From Flavobacteriaceae bacterium UBA3591 (GTDB lineage Bacteria; Bacteroidota; Bacteroidia; Flavobacteriales; Flavobacteriaceae), in the NCBI GenBank assembly GCA_002375695.1, contig DFMO01000008.1, forward strand, positions 186,001-250,000: 64,000 nucleotides of DNA, given 5' to 3'. Made by a program: the position numbers and the translations under genes. The notes under the pieces are model-generated. The model saw nothing but the letters and a program-made list of their open reading frames with translations. It was not told the DNA's origin and did not search any database. The first letter of the stretch is position 1; each line of letters begins with the position of its first letter. This document shows, piece after piece, positions 27,519 through 36,021 of this stretch.

Positions 27519-28751
27519 ATGGAGGTATTTGACGAAAAAAAGAGTAAAATTTTTAAAATTTTGTCTGAATCGATTTCAGAAGGAATTGTAATTGTAAATG
27601 CCAAACAAGAAATTGTAACCTCTAACGAGGCTGCCGATAATATGTTTGGTTATAAGCACGGCGAATTGTTAGGGAAAGATTTAAGTACCCTAATACCCCG
27701 AAAATACCATCATAACCACCATCATCAAGTAGATAATTTTATGCAAAAAAGCGATTCGCGGCAAATGGGCCACGGTCGCGATTTGTATGGGTTGCGAAAG
27801 GATGGAACTACATTTCCTGTTGAGGCTGGTTTAAACCCCTTTAAAGTTTCGGGAGCAAAATATGTAATGGCATTGGTTACCGATATTACAGTTAGAAAAA
27901 ACCAAGAATTACAAATTGTGGAGCTCAATGCGCAATTAGAAAATAGAATCGAACTGCGTACAAAAGAGTTAAAACAAACGATTTTAGAGCTCGAAGAAGA
28001 AGTAACCAGACGCAAGCAAGCCGAACATAGAATTAAAGAATCGCTTCGGAAAGAACGCGAACTAAACGAGCTTAAAACAAAGTTTTTATCGTTAGTTTCT
28101 CACGAATTTAAAACGCCATTAAGCGGGGTGTTAACTTCGGCCACTCTGGCGGGAAAATATACCAAAACCGAACAGCAAGATAAGCGCGATAAACACTTAA
28201 AAACAATACAGAGCAAGGTTAAATATTTAAACAATATTTTAAACGACTTTTTATCGATTGAGCGCTTAGAGTCTGGCAAGGCTACTTATAAGTTTGAGTC
28301 CTTCCCGTTGAGCAAGGTAATTAATGAGGTAATTTACAATTCGAATATGTTGTTAAAAGATGGGCAACGTATTATTTACCCTAGTAATATTGAAGATATA
28401 ATTGTAAATTTTGACGAAATAATTTTAGAATTGGCGCTCACTAATTTGATAAATAATTCGATTAAATATTCGCCAGAATTTACTCAAATTAGTGTAGTGG
28501 TTAGGCCTCATGACAATCAACTTAGTATTGATGTAATTGATGAGGGAATGGGCATACCTAAAGACGAACAGAAATATATTTTTAATAGATACTTTCGCGC
28601 CGAAAACGCCTTGTTAAATCAAGGAACCGGTATTGGTTTAAACATTGTAAAAAGTCATTTAGAAAACCTAAATGGTAGCATTAGTTTTGAAAGCGAGGAA
28701 GGAAAAGGCAGCAAGTTTACTATAACATTTCCTATAAATAACCCCCAATAA
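27519..28751 (+). CDS. Soluble PAS-domain sensor histidine kinase, FixL-like
   Basis: The 410-residue protein has no membrane segment. A PAS domain (about 10-125) aligns with the FixL heme PAS: His67 falls on the FixL proximal heme His200, and Arg87 in MGHGR falls on the oxygen-contacting Arg220, followed by the same RKDGTTFP stretch. A coiled coil (about 128-180) leads to the dimerisation domain with phospho-acceptor His195 in VSHEFKTP. The ATPase domain has an N box (NLINNSIKYSP), DEGMGIP and GTGIGLNIVK. It lies one base upstream of its likely partner regulator. Heme binding is inferred from alignment by eye. Confidence 0.85.
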   Translation: MEVFDEKKSKIFKILSESISEGIVIVNAKQEIVTSNEAADNMFGYKHGELLGKDLSTLIPRKYHHNHHHQVDNFMQKSDSRQMGHGRDLYGLRKDGTTFPVEAGLNPFKVSGAKYVMALVTDITVRKNQELQIVELNAQLENRIELRTKELKQTILELEEEVTRRKQAEHRIKESLRKERELNELKTKFLSLVSHEFKTPLSGVLTSATLAGKYTKTEQQDKRDKHLKTIQSKVKYLNNILNDFLSIERLESGKATYKFESFPLSKVINEVIYNSNMLLKDGQRIIYPSNIEDIIVNFDEIILELALTNLINNSIKYSPEFTQISVVVRPHDNQLSIDVIDEGMGIPKDEQKYIFNRYFRAENALLNQGTGIGLNIVKSHLENLNGSISFESEEGKGSKFTITFPINNPQ

Positions 28752-28752
28752 A

Positions 28753-29805
28753 ATGAAAAAGATTTTACTTATCGAAGACGATATAGCCTTAAGAGAAAAT
28801 ACTGCAGAACTCTTAGAGCTATCAGACTATGAAGTTTGTACGGCAGCCAATGGAAAACTGGGGATTGAAAAAGTAAAAACTGAATTGCCCGATATTATTG
28901 TTTGCGATATCATGATGCCCGAAATAGACGGCTACGGGGTGCTACAACACGTGGCAAATAACGAGGCAACTAAACATATTCCGTTTATATTTCTTTCGGC
29001 AAAAACCGAGCATAAAGAAATTAGAAAAGGTATGAATTTAGGAGCCGATGATTACCTTACAAAGCCTTTTGACGAGCAAGATTTAATAAGCGCAATAGAA
29101 AGCCGGTTAGCCAAGGCAAAAATTTTGGCGATGCGCGAAAATAATGAGGCTAATTTCAATGCTAACGATAATGAAAGCCTTCAAAATTTAAATCAGGTTA
29201 AAAACTTTTTTTGTGATGAAGGTGAAATTTCAACCTATAAAAAAGGAGAGTCTATTTACCGCACGGGCGATCACTCTAATAATTTATACCTAATTTTGAG
29301 AGGGGTTGTGAAAACGCATAGAATGGACGATAACGCTAAAGAACTCATTACAGGTTTATACAAACCAGACGAGTTTTTAGGGTTTAGTTCTTTTGATGAT
29401 AATAGTCCGTATACCGAAACGGCGACAGCGGTTGAAGCTACCGAAGTTGCGAGTATTTCAAAAAGTCAAGTAAAAGATATTTTAACAAATAGTCGTGAAG
29501 CTACTTTAGAATTGATGAACGTTCTTAGCGATAATCTTTCAGATTTAAAGTTGCAACTTATAAATATGGCTTATAGTTCGGTGCGAAAAAAGACTGCAAA
29601 TACTATTTTGCAATTTGTAGAGGTAATGAATACAAGACCCGATGCACCTCTTAAAATTTCACGAAATGACCTTGCTGCTACTGCAGGAATTGCCACAGAA
29701 AGCTTAATTAGAACCCTTTCAGAATTTAAAAGAAAAGGTTTGGTTGAAATTGAAGGAAGAGATATTCGAATTATTGACTTACAACGTTTACGCGAAATGG
29801 AATAG
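28753..29805 (+). CDS. Response regulator-CRP/FNR fusion transcription factor
   Basis: The 350-residue protein has a receiver domain (1-120; acidic pair D9/D10, phospho-acceptor D52 in VCDIMMP, Lys in LTKPF). A linker and a cyclic-nucleotide-binding-type beta roll follow (about 150-260), then a Crp-type helix-turn-helix (about 275-345). The recognition helix TESLIRTL keeps Glu316 and Arg320, matching FNR Glu209 and Arg213, with no Arg at the CRP Arg180 position. This predicts a TGAY half site rather than TGTGA. It lacks an N-terminal Cys cluster, so it is not an iron-sulfur FNR. It is probably phosphorylated by the preceding kinase. Confidence 0.88.
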   Translation: MKKILLIEDDIALRENTAELLELSDYEVCTAANGKLGIEKVKTELPDIIVCDIMMPEIDGYGVLQHVANNEATKHIPFIFLSAKTEHKEIRKGMNLGADDYLTKPFDEQDLISAIESRLAKAKILAMRENNEANFNANDNESLQNLNQVKNFFCDEGEISTYKKGESIYRTGDHSNNLYLILRGVVKTHRMDDNAKELITGLYKPDEFLGFSSFDDNSPYTETATAVEATEVASISKSQVKDILTNSREATLELMNVLSDNLSDLKLQLINMAYSSVRKKTANTILQFVEVMNTRPDAPLKISRNDLAATAGIATESLIRTLSEFKRKGLVEIEGRDIRIIDLQRLREME

Positions 29806-29860
29806 CGCTAAGCTAATTCTAAAATAGCCCACAACATATTTAATTGGGACAATGTTATAC

Positions 29861-29903
29861 TGATTTATATCATTTTTTACACTAAAGGCACGAACTATCT
29901 TTG
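29861..29903 (+). promoter_or_regulatory. FNR-type site and -7 box of a usp gene
   Basis: TGATTTATATCA (29861-29872) has a perfect TGAT/ATCA pair. The -7 element TATCTTTG (29896-29903) is centred exactly 33 bp downstream. The usp ATG is 22 bases further on. Confidence 0.8.
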
Positions 29904-29925
29904 CCCAGCAAACTTTGATGTTAAA

Positions 29926-30762
29926 ATGAATATTCTAATCCCTACAGATTTTTATGAAAATTCGCAGAATGCCATTAGGTATGCTTTGGAATATTTTGCT
30001 AATGAAACTGTAAATTTTTATATTTTAAATGCTTCAGCACAAAAATCGTTACAGCCTGCCCACGAATTAGATGACACGGTTACTGCTACAACTGCTAGTA
30101 GCACCGTTCACGAAAAAGAAATTGGTTTATTAGAAGAAGTAGAGCGATTTAAGTTACTCACTAAAAACGCAAATCATCATTTTTTTGCGGTGCAAGAAGA
30201 GGGGAGCTTAATTGAAGTCATTCGCAAGCAAATAGAACCAAAGGAAATAGATTATATTTTAATTGGGACTAAAGGAGCTCCCAAAAGTGGAAGGCAGGGC
30301 ATTGGGAGCAAAACGTGGGAAGTAATTACCAAGGTAAAATGTCCAATATTTGTAATTCCGCAGGGCGTACAGTATAAACCAGTTAAAAATGTAACTTTTT
30401 TAACCGATTATAACTGTATTTATCGCAATCGAATCATAGCGGGATTATCATTAGCACTACGATTACAAAATGCTGCGCTAAGAGTACTTCATATACGCAC
30501 TACAAATGCAATACTTACAGCATCGCAAACAGATAACAAAGGGTATTTACATTACTTTTTTAGAGACACAAAACACAGTTTTCACTTTTTAGAAAATAAA
30601 AGTATTGAAACTGGCGTACAAGAATTTGTAAATACTTGGGAAATTGGAATGATTGCAATAGTTGCCAAAAATTTAAACCTAACGCAACGCCTTCTTTTTA
30701 ATCCTTCAAATATTGATGTCACTAAAACTTATAAAGTGCCATTTTTAATATTACACGAATAA
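29926..30762 (+). CDS. Universal stress protein, tandem domain (copy 2)
   Basis: The 278-residue protein has an N-terminal IPTDFYENSQNAIRYALE and the ATP-type motif G-2x-G-9x-G-S (from GTKGAPKSG to IGSK) near residues 118-132. The second half is degenerate and lacks the ATP motif. It is cytoplasmic and transcribed alone from an FNR-type promoter directly downstream of the kinase/regulator pair. Confidence 0.87.
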   Translation: MNILIPTDFYENSQNAIRYALEYFANETVNFYILNASAQKSLQPAHELDDTVTATTASSTVHEKEIGLLEEVERFKLLTKNANHHFFAVQEEGSLIEVIRKQIEPKEIDYILIGTKGAPKSGRQGIGSKTWEVITKVKCPIFVIPQGVQYKPVKNVTFLTDYNCIYRNRIIAGLSLALRLQNAALRVLHIRTTNAILTASQTDNKGYLHYFFRDTKHSFHFLENKSIETGVQEFVNTWEIGMIAIVAKNLNLTQRLLFNPSNIDVTKTYKVPFLILHE

Positions 30763-30789
30763 GTTTCGAATTTAACTACTTTATCACAT

Positions 30790-31017
30790 TTAGTTTTCTT
30801 CGTTATTAATGGGGAAATCTTCGTAGAAATGTTTAAAAGTCTTATCGGTTTTATAATTGTCTTTTAAAATTTTAAATACTGAATAAAGTAGTAACATTTC
30901 ACCAATAATAGTAATTACAAATATCCAGTGAAAGGCAATACCCAACGCGGCAAATATTGCAACGGTTACTAGTGCAATCGTGGTGATTAGCAAATAAATA
31001 ATGGGCGAAGTTTTCAT
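30790..31017 (-). CDS. Small two-helix membrane protein of unknown function
   Basis: The 75-residue protein has two transmembrane segments (about 5-28 and 31-50) and a charged C-terminal tail (KDNYKTDKTFKHFYEDFP). No family is recognised. It lies on the minus strand among plus-strand usp genes, and its upstream region is shared with the FNR-type promoter at 31092-31134. No convincing minus-strand -7 box was found. Confidence 0.6.
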   Translation of the reverse strand: MKTSPIIYLLITTIALVTVAIFAALGIAFHWIFVITIIGEMLLLYSVFKILKDNYKTDKTFKHFYEDFPINNEEN

Positions 31018-31091
31018 AACATTTTTCTTATAAGTTACAAAAAGCTGTATTTTTTATATATTAAAAAATACCTAAAACTCAGTGTTTTAAG

Positions 31092-31134
31092 TGATTTTAG
31101 TCATATTTTAAACAATTGTTATTGGTTAATTTTA
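31092..31134 (+). promoter_or_regulatory. FNR-type site and -7-like box of the four-gene usp operon
   Basis: TGATTTTAGTCA (31092-31103) fits TGAY-N4-RTCA. A -7-like element TAATTTTA (31127-31134; last base A in place of G) is centred 33 bp downstream. The operon start codon is 25 bases further. Confidence 0.7.
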
Positions 31135-31159
31135 CGTAAATCAATTTAATCCTTGTTCT

Positions 31160-32005
31160 ATGCGCAAAATATTAATTCCCACAGATTTTTCATCAAATTC
31201 GCTAAATGCAATTAAATATGCGGCCGAATTGTTTAAACACAATCCTGCCGAAATTTATTTGCTTCACGCCTTTGCCGATGAGGTTTACGAGGCTAAATCG
31301 CGCTTGGCCGATGCGTTTTTTGACGACCTTAAAGACAAAGCTTTGGCAAAAGCGAAAGAATCTTTGACCAATTTTCAAAATAAATTAGAAGATATTTCAC
31401 CCAACCCAAAACATAAAATTACTACGATAGCCGAATTTGGTTTACTGGTAGATGCCGTAAATGACTGGGTAGAAAAAGAAAATATGGACGTGGTGGTCAT
31501 GGGTACCAAAGGAGAAACAAGCGACAAAAAAATAACCTTTGGGAGTAATACGCTTCAAGTTATAAAATACGTAAAATGCCCAGTATTGGCAATTCCCGAG
31601 TCGTTTGTTGATGTACACCCTAACAATATTTTGTTGTCCACAGATTTTTTATTACCGTATAAAAGGCGAGAACTAAAATTGGTTAGCAACATTGCAAGGT
31701 GTTTTGCAAGCAAAGTAAACTTTTTATACATATCTAAATTTTCAAATTTGTCATTGCGCCAACAAGACAATAAAAAGTTTTTAGAAGCTTCGTTTGCAGA
31801 TAATCAAGTAGATTTTAATCTCCAAAAGGATACAGATGTTACTAAAAGTATTAATACATTTATAGTAGAAAATGATATTGATATGCTGGTTATGATAAAT
31901 ACACGGCATTCGTATTTAGAAAATATATTATACCAGTCTACCATTGAAAAGATTGGTTTAAATATTAATATTCCATTTTTAGTACTTCAAAACTTGCCAC
32001 GATAA
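31160..32005 (+). CDS. Universal stress protein, tandem domain (copy 3)
   Basis: The 281-residue protein begins IPTDFSSNSLNAIKYA and carries the ATP motif G-2x-G-9x-G-S (from GTKGETSDK to FGSN) in its first half, near residues 116-130. The second half has IPFLVLQNLP at its end but no ATP motif. It is the first gene of a run of four usp genes separated by 21, 36 and 37 bases, probably transcribed together from the FNR-type promoter upstream. Confidence 0.88.
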   Translation: MRKILIPTDFSSNSLNAIKYAAELFKHNPAEIYLLHAFADEVYEAKSRLADAFFDDLKDKALAKAKESLTNFQNKLEDISPNPKHKITTIAEFGLLVDAVNDWVEKENMDVVVMGTKGETSDKKITFGSNTLQVIKYVKCPVLAIPESFVDVHPNNILLSTDFLLPYKRRELKLVSNIARCFASKVNFLYISKFSNLSLRQQDNKKFLEASFADNQVDFNLQKDTDVTKSINTFIVENDIDMLVMINTRHSYLENILYQSTIEKIGLNINIPFLVLQNLPR

Positions 32006-32026
32006 ATAATATAATTCACCTATTCG

Positions 32027-32875
32027 ATGAAAAAAATTCTTGTTCCCACAGATTTCTCCAGTAATGCGTATGCCGCTTTATTGTACGTATCAAAACTTTT
32101 TAAGGATGAAGCGTTACACGTAACTATTTTACATTCTTTTAGTAATGAAATTAGTTTGCTTACCAGTAGGGTAGACCGTGGCCGATCTGATACAATGATT
32201 GATAAATTGTACGAACAAACAAATTTAGATGGAAGAAGGTTGGTTGAAAAAATTACTGATAACATTACGCAAAAAGCACATAAATTTGAGGTTATTACCA
32301 CCCCAGCAACACTCACTACTACTATAAATAAAATGGTTTCTAGTGATGGGATTGATTTGGTTGTAATGGGAAGCAAAGGTCGAACGGAGGCCGAAAATGT
32401 TTTAATGGGAAGTACAACTATAACTATTTCAAAATCGTTAGTAGGGTGCCCGTTGTTAATTGTTCCGCACGAAGTAAATTTTGCTATTCCTTTAAATTTA
32501 GCTTTTGCAACAGATTACCAAGACTTTTATCAAATTTCAAAATTAAAACCAATAGTTGGGCTTGTAAGGCAGTATAATTCAACATTACATATTGTACACG
32601 TAGGGGATGAAAATAATTTAAACGCGTTGCAACAACAAAACTTAGAGCGATATAAAAACGACCTTTCGGAATACGATACAGCTTTTCACTTTCTTCCAAA
32701 AAGAGGCAGTATTTCGCACACTTTGCACGACTTTAGTACTTCTAATAAAATAGATTTGGTTGCCTTAGTTTATCACAAGCACGCCTTTTTAAAACAATTG
32801 TTTCGCGAGCCAGTTGTAACTAGGGTAGGAAAGCAAACAAATTCGCCAACCTTAATTATTCCGCTTAGTAATTAG
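32027..32875 (+). CDS. Universal stress protein, tandem domain (copy 4)
   Basis: The 282-residue protein begins VPTDFSSNAYAALLYV and carries the ATP motif G-2x-G-9x-G-S (from GSKGRTEAE to MGST). The second half ends SPTLIIPLSN and is degenerate. It lies 21 bases after copy 3 and has no promoter of its own that I can see. Divergence from its neighbours suggests the copies have separate roles rather than being a recent duplication. Confidence 0.87.
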   Translation: MKKILVPTDFSSNAYAALLYVSKLFKDEALHVTILHSFSNEISLLTSRVDRGRSDTMIDKLYEQTNLDGRRLVEKITDNITQKAHKFEVITTPATLTTTINKMVSSDGIDLVVMGSKGRTEAENVLMGSTTITISKSLVGCPLLIVPHEVNFAIPLNLAFATDYQDFYQISKLKPIVGLVRQYNSTLHIVHVGDENNLNALQQQNLERYKNDLSEYDTAFHFLPKRGSISHTLHDFSTSNKIDLVALVYHKHAFLKQLFREPVVTRVGKQTNSPTLIIPLSN

Positions 32876-32911
32876 TAAATTGAAGTTTAATTTTTAAATA
32901 AATCTAATAGT

Positions 32912-33766
32912 ATGATGAAAAAACGAATTTTAATCCCAACAGACTTTTCAAAAAATGCATTTAACGCCACAAAATATGCGATGGAACTCTATAAAAGGGA
33001 GAATTGCGAGTTTTTCATCCTCAACACTTATTACCTGCCAGGCTATGCAAAAGATAATTTGTTAACGCCAGAACCTTCTGAGAAAGACAGACTTGAAGTA
33101 AAAGAAAAGTCTGAGAAAAAGATTGAACAATTAAAATTGCAGTTGAGCATTTACGAAGAAAATACTAATCACAGCTTTACATATTTAAGTGAATTTGGTT
33201 CTTTCTTTAACGTGCTAAAAGCAACCGTTGAAAAACACGATATTGAACTAATTATTATGGGCACCCAGGGTGAAACCGATAATAGAACGATTATTTTGGG
33301 CAGTAATGCTGTAAATGCTATGGAAAAGATTAGAAATTGCCCGGTGCTTGCTATTCCTGCTTCGGTAATGTTTAAAGAACCCAATGAAATTGTATTTCCT
33401 ACCAGTTTTAGAACACATTATAAAGAGCGAGAACTAAAAACTTTGGTTGAAATTTCACGCTTGGTAAATTCACCTATTCGAATTTTACACGTGCAACGTA
33501 CCAAAGAATTAAACAAAGACCAGATTGAAAATAAAAAGCTGTTAGAGAAAATTTTAGATCCTGCTAACTTTACACATCACAGACTTTACGATGTAGATTT
33601 AAAAGATGGGATTAGCTGTTTTGTACAAAGTAGAGAAAGCGAAATGATAGCTATTGTAAATAAAAAGCACAATTTTTTTGGAAGCATATTTTCAAACCCC
33701 ATGGTAAAAGAGCTGGGGAAACACGCCAACGTACCGCTATTAGCTATGCACGATTTAAGAAATTAA
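32912..33766 (+). CDS. Universal stress protein, tandem domain (copy 5)
   Basis: The 284-residue protein begins MMKKRILIPTDFSKNAFNATKYAM; the second Met is an equally good start. The ATP motif G-2x-G-9x-G-S runs from GTQGETDNR to LGSN. It is clearly the closest paralogue of copy 6, with shared SKNAFNA, FFGS.FSNP.VK.LG and LA.HD.RN segments. It is the third gene of the usp operon. Confidence 0.88.
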   Translation: MMKKRILIPTDFSKNAFNATKYAMELYKRENCEFFILNTYYLPGYAKDNLLTPEPSEKDRLEVKEKSEKKIEQLKLQLSIYEENTNHSFTYLSEFGSFFNVLKATVEKHDIELIIMGTQGETDNRTIILGSNAVNAMEKIRNCPVLAIPASVMFKEPNEIVFPTSFRTHYKERELKTLVEISRLVNSPIRILHVQRTKELNKDQIENKKLLEKILDPANFTHHRLYDVDLKDGISCFVQSRESEMIAIVNKKHNFFGSIFSNPMVKELGKHANVPLLAMHDLRN

Positions 33767-33803
33767 TTGTAAATTATAATATCCTAAACAATCCTTTTTG
33801 GTT

Positions 33804-34655
33804 ATGCGTAAAAATATTTTAATACCTACAGATTTTTCTAAAAATGCTTTTAATGCAATTACATATGCTTTTGAGCTTTTTAAAGAAAAAGAATGTAATT
33901 TTCACATTTTTCATTCGTATTTCTTACCTCGCTCAGCCAAAGGGAATTTGTTATTTCCAGAACCAGAGCCTCACGAGTACGACGAGGCTGCAAAAGCATC
34001 GGGATTAAGTATGCTTCGGTTAAAAGATAGAGTGAATCAATTGCCCGCAAACTCTAACCACACGATATTTTTTGAAGATAAATACGGTACGCTTATAGAT
34101 TTATTAAACGAAAAAGTGACGCAAGATAATATCGCGCTAATTATTATGGGAACCCGCGGTGTTACTAATGATGTGAAGATAGCTTACGGCCGAAATGCCG
34201 TAAATGTTATGGAAAATGTAAAAGGCTGTCCAACCCTCGCAGTGCCGGCAAATTTTTCGTATAAAAAACTAAACGAAATTGTTTTTCCAACAAACTTTAA
34301 AAGTCATTTTAACGAATTAGAAATTAATACATTCACAACCCTGGCTGCACAAGATAAGGCAGCGATAAAAATTTTACATATCGGGAAAGAAGCTAATTTA
34401 AATTCAAAACAGCAAGAGAATAGAAAACTGTTAGAAAGCTATTTTAAAGACCTCGATTACAGCTTTCATTGGGTAGAAAAAAGCAGTGTAAAAGAGGCAG
34501 TACTTACTTTTGTCGATAAAGAAAATAGCGACTTAATTGCCTTTGTAAATAGAAAACACTGGTTTTTTGGCAGCGTATTTTCCAACCCCTTGGTAAAAAG
34601 TTTGGGAGTACATTCTACAGTTCCGGTTTTAGCGCTTCACGATACGCGTAATTAA
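33804..34655 (+). CDS. Universal stress protein, tandem domain (copy 6), altered ATP motif
   Basis: The start is the ATG at 33804, which aligns with the other copies; a TTG two codons upstream is unlikely. The 283-residue protein is a paralogue of copy 5. Its nucleotide motif reads G-TR-G, nine residues, then G-R-N, so the Ser/Thr that contacts phosphate in ATP-binding Usp proteins is Arg here. This may abolish or change nucleotide binding. It is the last gene of the operon. Confidence 0.86.
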   Translation: MRKNILIPTDFSKNAFNAITYAFELFKEKECNFHIFHSYFLPRSAKGNLLFPEPEPHEYDEAAKASGLSMLRLKDRVNQLPANSNHTIFFEDKYGTLIDLLNEKVTQDNIALIIMGTRGVTNDVKIAYGRNAVNVMENVKGCPTLAVPANFSYKKLNEIVFPTNFKSHFNELEINTFTTLAAQDKAAIKILHIGKEANLNSKQQENRKLLESYFKDLDYSFHWVEKSSVKEAVLTFVDKENSDLIAFVNRKHWFFGSVFSNPLVKSLGVHSTVPVLALHDTRN

Positions 34656-34705
34656 TTAAATACTGCTTTTTCGGTTTTAAAGTTTCTATTTTAACTTAAA
34701 AATCA

Positions 34706-35182
34706 TTATTCAAAATAATTGTAATAAGCTGTAAGGTTTTCTTGAATAGCTCGCTTAATTTTGGTGCCTTCGTCTACGGCAGAAATTGCACCAAGAGCGT
34801 TTATTTTTTCAATAAGAGGGTATAAAAATATGTGGAGATTATCGTGCGACGGACCTTTCATAGTACATTCTTTTACAATATAATTTTTGACATCGTTTAA
34901 TTGCGCTGCCAAATCGTGAAAGTCTGCAACGGTAGTGGTTTTTGTAGATTTCACTATTGACAACATCTGCACAACTCCATCGGTAGTTTCGGCATTCGCA
35001 ATCCACTTTGAGCCATTATCTAATTGTATTTCCGATAGCCAATTGTTGTTAATTTGGTTGTTTTTTTTGTCTACTCCAAGTTCAACTTCTGTGTTTTTAT
35101 TAGCAGTTTCAGCCTCGTTTTTATTATTGCAGCCAATTACTGCTAATGAAAGAAATGCAAGAATTAAAGATATTTTTTTCAT
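34706..35182 (-). CDS. Lipoprotein of unknown function
   Basis: The 158-residue protein has a lipoprotein signal (lipobox VIGC, Cys 18) and a short Asn/Lys-rich linker. A compact helical domain follows, containing CTMKGPSHDNLHIFLYPLIEKI near residues 110-130. The conserved-looking Cys and His residues in that segment could bind metal. I do not recognise a named family. It lies on the minus strand between the usp operon and an FNR-type site. Confidence 0.65.
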   Translation of the reverse strand: MKKISLILAFLSLAVIGCNNKNEAETANKNTEVELGVDKKNNQINNNWLSEIQLDNGSKWIANAETTDGVVQMLSIVKSTKTTTVADFHDLAAQLNDVKNYIVKECTMKGPSHDNLHIFLYPLIEKINALGAISAVDEGTKIKRAIQENLTAYYNYFE

Positions 35183-35262
35183 AATTATTAGTAGTTTTCC
35201 TATAATTTATTAATCATTGAAAGAATTTGGGTAAATGACCGAAAATCTTATTTAAATTCATA

Positions 35263-35274
35263 TGATTAAAATCA
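35263..35274 (+). promoter_or_regulatory. FNR-type site upstream of a lipoprotein gene
   Basis: TGATTAAAATCA is a perfect TGAT/ATCA palindrome, extended to ATGAT-TAAA-ATCAT. A clear TAnnTTTG element is missing at the 33-bp position on either strand. TATTTTAT (35299-35306), 34 bp downstream, is the nearest candidate, so the target is probably the plus-strand gene at 35361. Confidence 0.55.
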
Positions 35275-35360
35275 TAACAGATTTTTATGGAAAGTATTTA
35301 TTTTATTGCTGAAATTTTCAGAATAAAAAACCACGATTCTAATTCAGTTTTCCAAAAAGG

Positions 35361-36014
35361 ATGCGCTTAAATTTGAATTTTATGAAGTTATTAATCACGA
35401 TGCTTATTTTTTCGACATTAACAATAAGCTGCTCTAGCAGCCGGTTAGTAGACCAGTATATTAATCCGGAGCGACCTAATTTTCAAGCGGCAAAAGTTTT
35501 GGTTGTGGGATTATCGGCAGATCAAGATTTGCAGCGTCAATTTGAATACAATTTAGCTACGGCTTTAAAGGATGAAAATCTTGATGCTGTACAAAGTGTA
35601 GATTATTTTAAAGAATATATACACCAGATTGAACAAACCGAAGAAAATCTTGACAGTCTAAGATTGCGATTGATGCATGATGGTTTTGATGCGGTACTGT
35701 TTACAAAAGTAACAGGGCAGGAAAACAAAGTTAATATTGGGCAATCGTATCGAAACATTGCCAAATCTTTTCAAACTTTTAATGAATATTACAAAGAAAA
35801 TAGTCCTGTTTACAATAGTACTCAACCTGAAAATTATTCAGTTTATAATACCGAAACTTCGCTCTATTGTTTATGCCCCGAAAAAAAACGCGATTTAATT
35901 TGGCGTGCACAAATAGATGTTGTAGATCCGGAGGGCATAACAAGTACCATTAGAAATTACGTAAAAACACTAATAAACAGTCTTAAGCGAAATAATGTTT
36001 TAATACTCGATTAA
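35361..36014 (+). CDS. Putative lipoprotein of unknown function
   Basis: The 217-residue product has a lipoprotein-type signal ending ISCSSS. The ATG at 35382 gives a more normal signal length (MKLLITMLIFSTL) than the first ATG at 35361; both are possible. The mature part is alpha/beta with a CxC pair (LYCLCPEKKRD) late in the chain. No family is recognised. It is convergent with the following usp gene (8-bp gap) and downstream of an FNR-type site. Confidence 0.6.
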   Translation: MRLNLNFMKLLITMLIFSTLTISCSSSRLVDQYINPERPNFQAAKVLVVGLSADQDLQRQFEYNLATALKDENLDAVQSVDYFKEYIHQIEQTEENLDSLRLRLMHDGFDAVLFTKVTGQENKVNIGQSYRNIAKSFQTFNEYYKENSPVYNSTQPENYSVYNTETSLYCLCPEKKRDLIWRAQIDVVDPEGITSTIRNYVKTLINSLKRNNVLILD

Positions 36015-36021
36015 ACGCAAG

